Positions 1-8,818 of a DNA stretch of 34,734 nt are shown in pieces. Both the position numbers and the translations under genes were made by a program. The stretch is from assembly GCA_023212695.1 (NCBI GenBank), contig JALCCG010000229.1, positions 1-34,734 on the forward strand. The letters are read 5' to 3'. Every line of letters begins with the position of its first letter. Within the stretch, counting starts at the first letter, position 1. Source of the DNA: Sporisorium sorghi. Its lineage: Eukaryota; Basidiomycota; Ustilaginomycetes; Ustilaginales; Ustilaginaceae. The notes under the pieces are model-generated. The model was not told where the DNA came from, ran no database searches, and saw only the letters and a list, made by a program, of their open reading frames with translations.

Positions 1-1160
1 CTCTTCTCTCATCACACCATCTTGCCGCGCCTGCCAAGCGCACTTAGCTTTCCCACCCTGTACCCTCCCTTCTGCCTTGCTGCGCTCGACCATCCCCTCC
101 TTACGGCGGGTCCGGGAGCCTTGGGGCCTAAAAGAGAGTCACTCTCCTCTGCAATCTATGGTTATTTATGGTTATCACAGTTACTCGCTCGCTTTCTAAC
201 CCAGGCTTGCAGCGGACTGCGGGCCCAGCGGTATCGGTGGGTCATTCGTGCGTACGACCCGCAGATGCGCGCCCAACAATCCAAACAGAATCGGACAACG
301 CAAAGACAATGGTGAGGTCCACTGAAGGAGAGGGGGGCGGGTCCGGCGTGGGCTGTAAGATGAGGCCGGCGTACGGCTCCCACCTCTGTGCACAGCAATG
401 GTGGTTACAAATGGGAATTGCGACTCAAAGCTCTCCCGCGATTCCTCCCTCTCCTCCTAACGGACATGGCCGTTGTCTGTGTTGGGGCTTGCCACCAAGC
501 TCCGCTCGTTGAGTCCCCACTAATCTCCCGCCGGCTCGCGACCGTTGTCTCCTCTCTCTGTTTGCCGCATGCCGTTGCACGATTTTGACTTGTTACTTTT
601 GCGCTGAACCGGCGCCAGACAGTGGGCTCAGCGCCTCAGCCGAAAGCTGCAGGACAGCGTCTGTTGAGCAAGCGTGGGTGCTGACAAAACGTTCTCACGA
701 CTCGCTGCTCATCTCCGCTACACATCCGCTGTCCCGCTCGTTGCTCTTTCCCCACGCTCGCTTCGGTCACACCTGGGGGCCCACCCCCTTGTCTGTCTCC
801 TTTTCCGCTGTGCTCGAAAGGTCTAAAGCGGAAACGCGACGGCCTGACGAGCACACAATCACCTTCCCTGAGTCCATTCTCACAGGAATGTCTTCTTCTT
901 GGCTGGGTCGTTCGTGCCTGATTTTGCGACATGGCGTGAGCCACAGCTTCATCCTTGAAACCAGCCGGGACGCGTGGCGACAGGGAGCACGAGCGACGAT
1001 CAAGTGTTGAATTGCGGGAAAATGAGGGCAACTGCTAGGCGAAAAGACATCCGCATCCGCTGGGGCGACGGTCGAGCATTCCTCGCGAAACAGACCATCT
1101 GAAGGCGCATCGGTATTTTTGCACCGCCGAAACAGGAGCTTGCTCAGGCACTCTGCACAC
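1..1160. other. Left flank, no recognisable gene
   Basis: I see no gene I can support here. Open frames of up to about 150 codons exist on both strands, but they overlap one another, most lack a convincing ATG, and none shows a signal peptide, domain or motif. The only small structure noted is a 13-nt palindrome, GAGAGTCACTCTC, near 134. The stretch probably holds the end of a gene lying outside the window, or promoter and 3' flanking sequence. Confidence 0.5.
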
Positions 1161-1328
1161 TTGCGTTTCCACCATCCCGTTGCTGAGCTGTATAGTAAGA
1201 GCCACGTGAAAAGCACACATGATCAGACCGTCGCTCAAGGAAACAACTGAATTGAGATTGGCTCGTAGAGAACAGAACTGACAGGACCCGAGGTCGACTG
1301 TCGCCGTCGACAGCATGGTGGTCCTCCT

Positions 1329-1841
1329 TCAGAAAGACACGTGGCGGTCGTTCGGGCAATACTGTCCGTGTATGGGCAATTCGAAGCCCTTGAGCGGAGC
1401 GATCGTGTATTGAACACAGAGGATATTGTCCTTGTTGTAGAGTGACTCCATGTCGACTCGATGTTTCACGGTTTCGAACCATGCGCGGCTATGCTCACGT
1501 CCGACGGGCAGGGCAACGCCTGTGAGCATCGCGACCAAGTGTGTGTGTGTGTGTTTGTTCGGTCTGTCAGCTTGCTATCAACACATACGCACGTCATCAA
1601 AGGATGGGGACTTACGACTGGGGTCGTCCTTGGCGAGGTACCCAACCATGGCGGGCGAACTCTTTTGAAGGTGCTGACGGAAATCGAAATCGAAGTCGAG
1701 GCAGATCGTACCGATCTCAGGCTTGCTAGCAGCCTGTTTGCCGCACAAGGATTCGTAGGCGACGGGTTGCTCAGCAAGGAATGCCGCCTGGACGCCAGCG
1801 GTCGAGAGCAAGACGAGGGTGAGGAGCTTGGGGGAGATCAT
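1329..1841 (-). CDS. Small secreted four-cysteine protein, copy 1 (two exons)
   Basis: Spliced model: exon 1 1841-1616, intron 1615-1520, exon 2 1519-1329, giving 138 aa. Residues 1-19 form a hydrophobic signal peptide ending GVQA. The mature part of about 119 aa has only four cysteines (33, 47, 110, 130), enough for two disulfides. Shared with the neighbouring paralogue are an ICxDxxFDxRxHLQKSS block (46-62), a FET..H.VD block (90-98), a (I/L)CVxYxI block, and an identical end C..D.HVSF. The start is the ATG just before the signal peptide, 65 nt downstream of a TATA box. I do not recognise the family. By size, secretion signal, cysteines and tandem copy it fits a smut candidate effector; that role is inference. 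The intron and frame are supported by conservation in copy 2. Confidence 0.8.
1520..1615 (-). other. Intron of secreted protein gene copy 1
   Basis: A 96-nt phase 1 intron. On the minus strand the donor is GTAAGT just after AGTC, a CTGAC branch-like site lies near 1568-1564, and the acceptor is CACAG ending at 1520, preceded by a CA/GT dinucleotide run. Splicing joins C|GC to an Arg codon and keeps the second frame open to the TGA at 1331-1329. The other nearby AG (CATAG near 1492) would break the frame. Confidence 0.8.
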
Positions 1842-1905
1842 TGTTGCGAGCGTGTGCTTGTCGAGTGTTGGAATAAGAGGGAGGGGGCTTCCCTCATGGA
1901 CCCTC

Positions 1906-1913
1906 CTTATATA
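1906..1913 (-). promoter_or_regulatory. TATA box of secreted protein gene copy 1
   Basis: TATATAAG on the minus strand, 65 nt upstream of the ATG at 1841. The same octamer stands 70 nt upstream of the paralogue's ATG, so it was kept through duplication and divergence. A strong TATA box suits a regulated gene rather than a housekeeping one. Confidence 0.7.
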
Positions 1914-2493
1914 CCTTCGCCCGTCCGTAGGGGGAGAGTCAAACGTTGCAATTGTTCTGGCTCAAGCTCACCCTTCAGGACCTCGTAGATGAGCTTTAGG
2001 GCCAGAAACGAAGGGACCGGTCCGAGATGAACGATGAGGAAGCAAAGTTTCGCTCCCACCTTGACTGCATCTCACTGCAAGAGTCAGCTGACCGCCCAAA
2101 ACCTCTCCCGCATTCCTCGAGAACGCCTCATCCCACCTTCCAGGAAAGTGAACACACGGAGGCACCGTTCCTGCGCCTCCTTCATACCACTGGCACCGCC
2201 ACCGGCCTTCGTTCGCCACAAACTTCTTCAACGCAGTCAGGATCGTGGCAAGAACAATGAAGTTGCAACGCCCCAAAAAGCAAGCAACAGACTCCATGCA
2301 AGAGGCTCACTCGCGTCGCCACCCTCTTTGCCCCGTTGCTCTTCCGTACAATGAGAGTCACCGAAAGAGCACACAGGATGAAAGGAGAACCGCCCAGTGA
2401 TGGAAATAGCTGCATTGAGACCGGTAGATGAAGAACAGAAACAGCAGGGCACCTAAGGTCGACTGTCACCGTAGACAGTAGGGCGGTTGTCCT

Positions 2494-3032
2494 TCAGAAA
2501 GACACGTGGTTGTCACCTTGGCAGAAACTATCTTGCTGAGGCTTTTCAGAGCTTTGTTGATGAGTTCCAGGGCTGTCGATCAGCCCGATAGAATAGTAAA
2601 CACAGATTTGTCCCTTCTCGTTCTTCTTGACATTGAGGTCGACATGATGCTCGAAGGTCTCGAACGACGCTTGGGTACCCACTTTTCCCACTTTCAATCC
2701 CAATACTATGAGAAGCGCGACCGTACAGGTCGTTTGGAGGTTCGTTCGGCTTGTCAGCTCGTCATCGACACATACTCACATCTTGCGCAGGTTGAGGACT
2801 TACGATTGTGGTTTTCCGGATTGAGGAGTCCGTACATCCCACCCGAACTTTTTTGAAGGTGATCTCTGATATCAAAAGACAAGTCGAAGCAAATGACACC
2901 GTTTCCATCGTCATAGTAGGCCGGCCCGGTGCATATGTCATCGTAGCCCGTGTTTGGCTCAGCAACGAACTTCTTGGCTCGGGCGCCAGCGGCCAAGAGC
3001 AAGGCGAGGGGGAGAAGCTTGGTGAGGATCAT
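2494..3032 (-). CDS. Small secreted four-cysteine protein, copy 2 (two exons)
   Basis: Spliced model: exon 1 3032-2804, intron 2803-2706, exon 2 2705-2494, giving 146 aa. Residues 1-19 are a strong signal peptide ending GARA. The mature protein has exactly four cysteines (34, 48, 111, 138) at places matching copy 1. Residues 47-63 carry the conserved block around FDIRDHLQKSS, 91-99 the FET block, and the C terminus is C..D.HVSF. Relative to copy 1 it has a longer Gln/Ser-rich stretch (about 121-136) before the last cysteine. The open frame continues upstream of 3032, but the signal peptide and the position of the TATA box select this ATG. Function unknown; a secreted, possibly host-interacting protein is an inference from architecture. 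It lies head-to-tail with copy 1 and directly downstream of the Sfi1-like gene on the same strand. Confidence 0.8.
2706..2803 (-). other. Intron of secreted protein gene copy 2
   Basis: A 98-nt phase 1 intron at the same place as in copy 1. The donor is GTAAGT after AATC, GCTGAC near 2758-2753 serves as branch site, and the acceptor is CATAG ending at 2706. Splicing joins C|TA into a Leu codon and opens the frame to the stop at 2494. Confidence 0.8.
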
Positions 3033-3101
3033 GGTTGTGAGCGTGGTATTCGAGTGGTAGAAGGATGCGTGACGGGGCTTCTCACAAGCAGCCGAATCGA
3101 A

Positions 3102-3109
3102 CTTATATA
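3102..3109 (-). promoter_or_regulatory. TATA box of secreted protein gene copy 2
   Basis: TATATAAG on the minus strand, 70 nt upstream of the ATG at 3032, matching sequence and position in copy 1. Confidence 0.7.
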
Positions 3110-3477
3110 GCTTTGGCCGTCCGCTGGGCGAGACTCGAGCAGTCCCTTGATTCAGGCTCAAGCCCACTCTCCAAGATCTCGTCGATGAAGAGACACTCTG
3201 GCTTTGCCAGAGGGTGGGGCCGATACGCAAGATGCGGATGCAAGATCCCGCACCCACCGTGACTGCATCACGATGGCTGACTACTCTTGCACCTTGTTCC
3301 CACAACAGCGCCTCGACCCACCTTCATCGCAAGGAAGCCACACACAACGACACAGCCACTGTGCATCCTCCCCACCATTGGTTGCGTCGCCACCAGTCTC
3401 ATCAACACAGACAATGTCTCCACAAGAATCACAATGAGATTACAACGCCCTCAAGTACAAACGACGACGCAAAAGGC

Positions 3478-6400
3478 TCACTCTAGATGCCGCTGCCGAG
3501 ACCCGGCCCGCGACCGGAGCTGCAAGATCATATCCTCCGCTACAGCCAGCGACGGCCTTGGCGTGCTCGACCGATCGACCAATCCACCTCGCACGGGTGC
3601 CGAATACACCGAGGTAGCAGACTCGAAGCCGTCATTGCTCGCAGCCGGCCGCGATCCAGTCCGCGGTACCGCATCGTACTTGGCGGAGCGCTTGATCCTG
3701 CGGGCAAAGTCGGACTCGGTGTCGCTCTGCTCTTGCCTGTTCATGGTGCTCCTGTGCGCGGCCGATGAAAGCGTCGGGCCCTTATCGCGGGCGTGAGATT
3801 GGCGTCGATTCCCCACCGTCAGCTCATTTGCCGGCGCCTGCGCAGTCGAGACCGATGAAGTGGAAGATTTGAACGCCATGGAAAATCGACTCTGCTCGCT
3901 GACGCTAGTCGAGGTGGGCGTAGCAGCCTCTGCGACTCTTGCTCTTCGCGAAGCCGCTTCCTTCGAGGGCGATTGGACTGGAGAGGAAGGCACCGACCCG
4001 CTTGCGAAGCTCGCCTCCAGATGACGCGGCACTGATGTGCTTCGTCGCGTCAAGCTCGACTGTCTTTGATCGGGTCGTCCCGAGCGGATGTGATCCTCCG
4101 TTCCATCTACGTCGTCTACTGGCGCTGGACTGTGAAGAGCGAGGCTCGTTCTGGGTCTCCGCACAGGCGTCGCTGAGCGTGAAGATGACCCGACGCCCGT
4201 CAACACTCGGAACGGAGAGGACGAATGTGCCAACGACGGCGATGAAGATCCCGCAGAGCGATTGGCAGCGGATGCCGCAGTCGACAGCGTCCGCAGCCTC
4301 TGTGCACTGATGCTACCGGCCCCGAAACGTGCTGCAGCACGAAGCTGTCGCTTGAGCTTGACCTTGTCTCGCCACACTTGCCAGCTGGGTTGCAGGAGTC
4401 GAGCTCGATCCATCTTGGCGGCCTGATTAGACAGTTGAGCGGCTGGCAGACGCTGTTTCCATTGCTGCAGAGCAATTCGCTTGAGCGACGTGTTGCGCAT
4501 TCGGATGGCCGGCAGCAGGAGCGTCTGAGATTTCCAGGCGTTTAAGACCCATCGCTGAGAAAGCTCTTGACGACGCATGAGCATCTCATACTCTTGGGTC
4601 GCGAGCGCGAGTTCCTTGTGCTTGTCCCGCCAGGCATCCCAGGTCGAAGCCAGGAGCTTCTTCTTCGTCGAGGCGGCCAATATCTCTGCTTTTTCACGTC
4701 TGTCCTTTTGCTCGCGTGCAAAGGTGAGCCAGTGCAGGAACGTCTGCCTCTTCCTGTCCTCCTCCTTGACGTCGATGAAGCTGTTCATCAAGGCCAAAAG
4801 ATCGTCGTGCCGCAAGCAAGCCTCGATCCATGTGCAGAAGGCAGCTTTGAGCAAGCGTCGTTGCCGTTGCTCCTTGACTTCGAGCTCCCTACTCCGCACT
4901 TCGATGATCTTGGCCACCCACTGATTGAGGTAGGTTCGAGCCAGTGCATGGTCGCTTTTGGCAAGAGAGTGCTGCAACAGCTCGGCAAGTCGCCGCTGCC
5001 TGGCCGCCTTGGATCTCCAGATCTCAAAAACTTGCTGAACAAGACGCTGGTCGTGCTGCGCTTCTTTGACGTCGGCTCGGTGCTCGCGAAGCTTGCCACG
5101 CCATCTCTGTAGAGAAGATCGCAAGGTGAAAAAGTCAGAGACGGCCGCCGACTTTTGCTCGAGTAGACGATGGTGAAGCTGCTTGTTGCGCCAGGCGATC
5201 AAGTAGTCGTTGCAGAGCGTCTCGTCCCTCTGAGCTACAACGTCCGCTTCTCGGTCGCGAATGTGCTTTGCGAATTGCCTCCATCGATGAAGGCAGGCTG
5301 CTTTGATGTCGTTGTGGCGGCGATCGACAAGGGTGTATTCGCGCTGCTGTAAGCTTGTGGTCAATGCGCTATGGCGATGCTTCCAGTGGTTGAAAGTGCG
5401 CTCCACGATGCTTGCTGTGCGGACACGCTCGAAGAGCGCAGCGCGCGACTGCAGCTGCCATAGATGGAAGATCGACAGCAGCTTCTCTTTTTGAATCTGG
5501 TCTTGCATCTCGACAGCTCGCTCCTGCATCTCGTGGACCTCGTGACCCTGGCGCCGCCAAGCAAGCAAAGCTCCGTGTTTGAGTCGGCGCGTGCGCCAGC
5601 GATTGGCTAGAGCTTCTTGCTTACGGTGCAGCCGCTGCTGTTCAACAGCATGCTTCCAACCTTCGAGCGCGGCCAGCTTGAGACGACGCTGAGCAAAAGC
5701 ATGCGAAAGTCCGGACAGCAATGTGCGTTGCCGCCAGGTGTGAAGCGCTTCGACGAGCAAGAGCCGATTGTGGTGATGCTGAAACTGATGAACAGCCTTC
5801 GCCTTGTCGAAGCGATCCGACCATCGCTCCCAAGCCTGCGAAAGGGTGGATCGATCTTGCTTTGCTTTGAGGAGGTCGTGTCGAGTATGAAGCTGCCTGG
5901 TGTGCGAGGAGCGCATTTGCCAGAGTGCAAAAGCTCCGCTCTGCAGATGACGCCGCCGAATGTTGTCGGCGAGGTGGTTCATATGTCGATGCTTCCAGAT
6001 CGCGAATGCTTCCCTTGCGAGCCGCTTCTTGACAGTTGAAGTTGTGGTATAGTAGGCCGTGCGCATCGAGTCTTTCTTCAGCTCGTCTTTGCGCTCCTTG
6101 GCGGTATGTGTCAGCCGCTTCCATCGCCGGAAGGCAGTGAGGGCGCAGCGGACTCGATCCGTCTTTTCGCCAATACGCCTTGCTTGCAATCCGCTCTGCG
6201 CTTCCTGCCTCCAGCGCTCCCAGGCTTTCTCGACTAGGACGCGAGCGCTGGCGTCGGCGGCATTCTGGCTCTTTTCGAGTTGTGTACGAGTCAAGGTGAT
6301 CCACCACGCCAAGCACGTCTGCAGCAGCCGGCGTGCTCTCCACAGGTCGGCCATTTCTTGTTGTTCTGCAGATGCGCCCTGCTCTTCTCTTGCGCTTGTC

Positions 6401-7515
6401 GCTGCTTGAGACTGTCGCAGTCTAGAGCGGGCCGACTGCGAAGATCGAACGAGCTCGTCGAAGCGACGCCTTGCATCTGGAGGCAGACGGACGGCATGGT
6501 CGGCAAAGGCGCCCTTGAGACTTGTCAGCTGCCCTGTATTCTCCTGTTCGAGATCCTCGTCCGATTCTAGCATGCGACTGAGACGGGCTTGAATTGCCGA
6601 GATTGGATCATCGAGGTGTGAGTATTTGGGCCGCGGAGTTGTCTCTCTCTCGAGCTCCTCGTGCAGCGATCGAGGTCGAGCCGTTGACTCGCCGAGCTGT
6701 CGATGACTTTGTGGAGGGCTGCTCGACATTGGCAGTCCGAGGCTAAATCGAGAAGGCGCGGCATGATGGCGTGGGTGATCTTGACGCGGTGTGGATGCGT
6801 GAGCTGGAATGGCCGAGTCCCTCGTGCTTGGCAGATGGTGTGCATCGCCTCGCTCCGAGGTCGAGTGGAGGCCGTGCTCAGTCGAGCTACCCGTTTCGCT
6901 TGCATGAGTGCTTTGCGTGGCCGAGGTGACATCGGTCTCGTCACCGCTGTTCGGATCGAGGCCGAAAGCGAGACGCACCGAGTCCCATCGCTCTCGCCAG
7001 TTCTTGCCACGAACCTTGACCAAGCTGAGCAAGATGGACCAGAGGTGAGCATCCCAGTCGACCCGAGTGCCATTACGAGAGGGTCCCGCTCTGCGATGTC
7101 TGCGGTCCAGCTCATCCGGCAGATGATCAGTGTATGCCGCCTTGAGTTGAGAAAAGTCGGCAGCATACCAAGGCAGGGTCGAGATGAGCCGGTCGAAGAA
7201 GTCGATGTCATGGTCAGTCAACGCCTTGAATGCTTGATTGATCGAGAAGCGAGAAGAGGTGGAAGGCGGCGTGGTGGAAGTCGAGACGGTTGAGCGAGAG
7301 GAGCTCGCTATCGACGCTGCCGTATGAGAAGCAGACGAGATGGATGCCTGCAAAGGCGACTGCGACAGCGGCGATGGGTAATAAGGTCGATGCATCGCTT
7401 CCCGTAGACGAGCGTCACGGAGGTTGTGCCGAAGCTGACCAAGGCTAGTCTTTGGATAGGATCGAGGAGGCGAGTAGTTCTCCTGATCGCTCTCTGGCGG
7501 ATGATATCCGCTCAT
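3478..7515 (-). CDS. SFI1: Sfi1-like centrin-binding spindle pole body protein
   Basis: 1345 aa without introns. Residues about 1-330 are a Ser/Pro-rich N-terminal part with one folded-looking segment (about 90-190, FDRLISTLPWY and a W-rich helix region). Residues about 400-1080 are one long helical array of at least 21 repeats, each about 30 residues, with the pattern hydrophobic-x-x-W followed by basic residues (AWERWRQ, AFRRWKR, AFAIWKH, ALHTWRQ, TWDAWRD, SWQVWRD). That is the Sfi1 signature: each repeat binds one centrin (Cdc31), and the filament bridges the duplicating spindle pole body. The last 260 residues are Ser/Thr/Pro-rich with many SP and TP sites, as expected of a part controlled by mitotic kinases. 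The start is the ATG at 7515; the open frame extends three codons further only to a TTG. Family certain from repeats; exact orthology inferred. Confidence 0.9.
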   Translation of the reverse strand: MSGYHPPESDQENYSPPRSYPKTSLGQLRHNLRDARLREAMHRPYYPSPLSQSPLQASISSASHTAASIASSSRSTVSTSTTPPSTSSRFSINQAFKALTDHDIDFFDRLISTLPWYAADFSQLKAAYTDHLPDELDRRHRRAGPSRNGTRVDWDAHLWSILLSLVKVRGKNWRERWDSVRLAFGLDPNSGDETDVTSATQSTHASETGSSTEHGLHSTSERGDAHHLPSTRDSAIPAHASTPRQDHPRHHAAPSRFSLGLPMSSSPPQSHRQLGESTARPRSLHEELERETTPRPKYSHLDDPISAIQARLSRMLESDEDLEQENTGQLTSLKGAFADHAVRLPPDARRRFDELVRSSQSARSRLRQSQAATSAREEQGASAEQQEMADLWRARRLLQTCLAWWITLTRTQLEKSQNAADASARVLVEKAWERWRQEAQSGLQARRIGEKTDRVRCALTAFRRWKRLTHTAKERKDELKKDSMRTAYYTTTSTVKKRLAREAFAIWKHRHMNHLADNIRRRHLQSGAFALWQMRSSHTRQLHTRHDLLKAKQDRSTLSQAWERWSDRFDKAKAVHQFQHHHNRLLLVEALHTWRQRTLLSGLSHAFAQRRLKLAALEGWKHAVEQQRLHRKQEALANRWRTRRLKHGALLAWRRQGHEVHEMQERAVEMQDQIQKEKLLSIFHLWQLQSRAALFERVRTASIVERTFNHWKHRHSALTTSLQQREYTLVDRRHNDIKAACLHRWRQFAKHIRDREADVVAQRDETLCNDYLIAWRNKQLHHRLLEQKSAAVSDFFTLRSSLQRWRGKLREHRADVKEAQHDQRLVQQVFEIWRSKAARQRRLAELLQHSLAKSDHALARTYLNQWVAKIIEVRSRELEVKEQRQRRLLKAAFCTWIEACLRHDDLLALMNSFIDVKEEDRKRQTFLHWLTFAREQKDRREKAEILAASTKKKLLASTWDAWRDKHKELALATQEYEMLMRRQELSQRWVLNAWKSQTLLLPAIRMRNTSLKRIALQQWKQRLPAAQLSNQAAKMDRARLLQPSWQVWRDKVKLKRQLRAAARFGAGSISAQRLRTLSTAASAANRSAGSSSPSLAHSSSPFRVLTGVGSSSRSATPVRRPRTSLALHSPAPVDDVDGTEDHIRSGRPDQRQSSLTRRSTSVPRHLEASFASGSVPSSPVQSPSKEAASRRARVAEAATPTSTSVSEQSRFSMAFKSSTSSVSTAQAPANELTVGNRRQSHARDKGPTLSSAAHRSTMNRQEQSDTESDFARRIKRSAKYDAVPRTGSRPAASNDGFESATSVYSAPVRGGLVDRSSTPRPSLAVAEDMILQLRSRAGSRQRHLE

Positions 7516-7962
7516 GGTGGGCAAAAGTAACGTCGTGATCGAGTCGTCGGGTCGTCCGGTCTTATGCTGATCATGTTGGAGTCAGGAAGCTGAGCATCTT
7601 TGCAGAGATGTTGTATGTTGTTCGGAGACGCCGGCAGGGGATGCGGTCCTGGAGGACGCACGGTTCTGATCCGAAACGGAGCGGCCGAACCTTGACCGTG
7701 GGAAGAAAGCAAGTAGCAAGTGCTCGATTGCAGACGCGAAAAGCCAAGGAGCCGAAGGTCGAGTCTGCTCCGGTGCTAGGCGGTTTGAGTTGAGATCTGA
7801 GCTTACAGGCCGCCGTCCGACGGCACTAGCATTCGGCCTTGCTCCGTCGAGTTCTGCGAAATAGAGTCAAAGTGTCACTTGATGCTCTTGCACGGTCATT
7901 CAAAATTGCATCAAGACCAACACCTGGGTCTTTCAGAAAGAGAGTCAGTCAAGTCACGAAAA

Positions 7963-7968
7963 ACGCGT
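7963..7968. promoter_or_regulatory. ACGCGT (MCB-like) box 1
   Basis: Palindromic ACGCGT within AAAACGCGTCGT. In ascomycete fungi this is the MluI cell-cycle box read by the MBF factor. It lies about 450 nt upstream of the Sfi1-like ATG, a gene expected to be cell-cycle controlled. A six-base site can occur by chance. Confidence 0.3.
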
Positions 7969-8256
7969 CGTGTGCCGATCTATGAGATTCCTTGATGCCC
8001 GATTTGAATCGGTATGCCGATCTAGACGAAATCCAGGCAGGCAACACAGAGCCTCGCAAGGCAAGCCTTTGCGGTCGCAAGCAACGAGTGTTGGTAACTC
8101 CTTCCGGTCAACCTCCTTACCGCTCCACAGTGACTTGTGTTAGCTGGAGAGGCGTCCAGGCACACTCAAGTCACCAAGATGAGCTCGAACTGGACCCTGA
8201 GGATGACGGTTCTTCGGAAGTCGGACAGCAGTTCTTGACTCGAGTTCCTCTGCAAA

Positions 8257-8262
8257 ACGCGT
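8257..8262. promoter_or_regulatory. ACGCGT (MCB-like) box 2
   Basis: A second ACGCGT with the same 12-nt surrounding AAAACGCGTCGT as box 1, 294 nt away. It is closer to eEF3 than to the Sfi1-like gene. Confidence 0.3.
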
Positions 8263-8818
8263 CGTCGGATTTGAAACTGTCCGATTTTGAGAGGGTCAAA
8301 GGGTCAGAGGGTGAAACGAGCAAGAACGTGCCTCAGCAGTGAACAAGTGAACAACATTTTTTTTTGGAAGAAAAAGAAAAATTTCTCGACAAAAATTTAC
8401 TGTTTCCGACAGCCGGCACAGGGCGAGAGGAAAAGAGTGAGAGACAGAGATGTGGAACTTCCACGACTCTGTTCGCACTGTGCACAGAGAAAGTGACAAA
8501 CGGCTGCTTTGAGCTCGTTGCTCCTTCTCTTCTCTCCACCACACTAGCGACAGAGCGGAAAGTCTGAAGCCTTGGTCTCTGTCGGTCTCGTATCTTCCTC
8601 GTCTCTTTTCTACCACCACTCTTGGCTCCGGTTTCTCTTTCAAGCGTTCTGTTCAGCGCACGAGCTCAACATCGATAACGCCTCAAGCTCACTCTTCCTG
8701 GAAAGGATTTGGCTTTACTTTCTCTCAAAAAGATACCCTTCGACGATTTCCACGCTGCATTGTACCTCATCGTCGATTCCTCAGACCTACTTTTCCGCAC
8801 CGCTAAACATCCGCAACC

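Larger units (their letters stand above)
1174..2313. repeat. Tandem duplication, unit 1
   Basis: This is the left copy of an old tandem duplication of about 1.15 kb. It aligns to 2331-3483 outside as well as inside the coding region. On the left, CCCGTTGCT near 1176 matches 2332, and the 3' flank with the GTCGACTGTC block near 1292 matches 2458. On the right, the TGACTGCATC block near 2061 matches 3260, a CAATGA(A/G)(A/G)TT(A/G)CAACGCCC block near 2257 matches 3432, and the block ending GGCTCACTC near 2304-2312 matches 3475-3483. Boundaries are estimates made by eye. Confidence 0.75.
2331..3483. repeat. Tandem duplication, unit 2
   Basis: This is the right copy of the 1.15 kb duplication. 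It begins about 18 nt after unit 1 ends, and its right end reaches the stop codon of the Sfi1-like gene (3478). Homology to unit 1 covers the 3' flank, both exons, the intron ends, the TATA box and about 300 nt of upstream sequence. The copies are clearly diverged in noncoding parts, so the event is not recent and is not an assembly duplication. Confidence 0.75.
7516..8818. promoter_or_regulatory. Divergent promoter region, Sfi1-like / eEF3
   Basis: About 1.3 kb between two divergent genes. No coding region is supported. It contains two ACGCGT boxes (listed separately), a T-run near 8358, and from about 8460 a CT-rich leader for eEF3. No ATG occurs on the plus strand between 8451 and the eEF3 start at 8819 (368 nt), which suggests that transcription of eEF3 begins somewhere in or just upstream of that interval. 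Confidence 0.6.

Noticed and set aside
585..1216. Possible further copy of the secreted-protein gene to the left of unit 1
   Set aside because: I looked for the HLQKSS core, the FET block and the HVSF end on the minus strand and found none.
1338..2508. CACGTG palindromes (E-box-like) at 1338-1343 and 2503-2508
   Set aside because: Both lie within the last codons of the secreted-protein genes, where CAC GTG encodes the conserved His-Val of HVSF. Protein conservation explains them.
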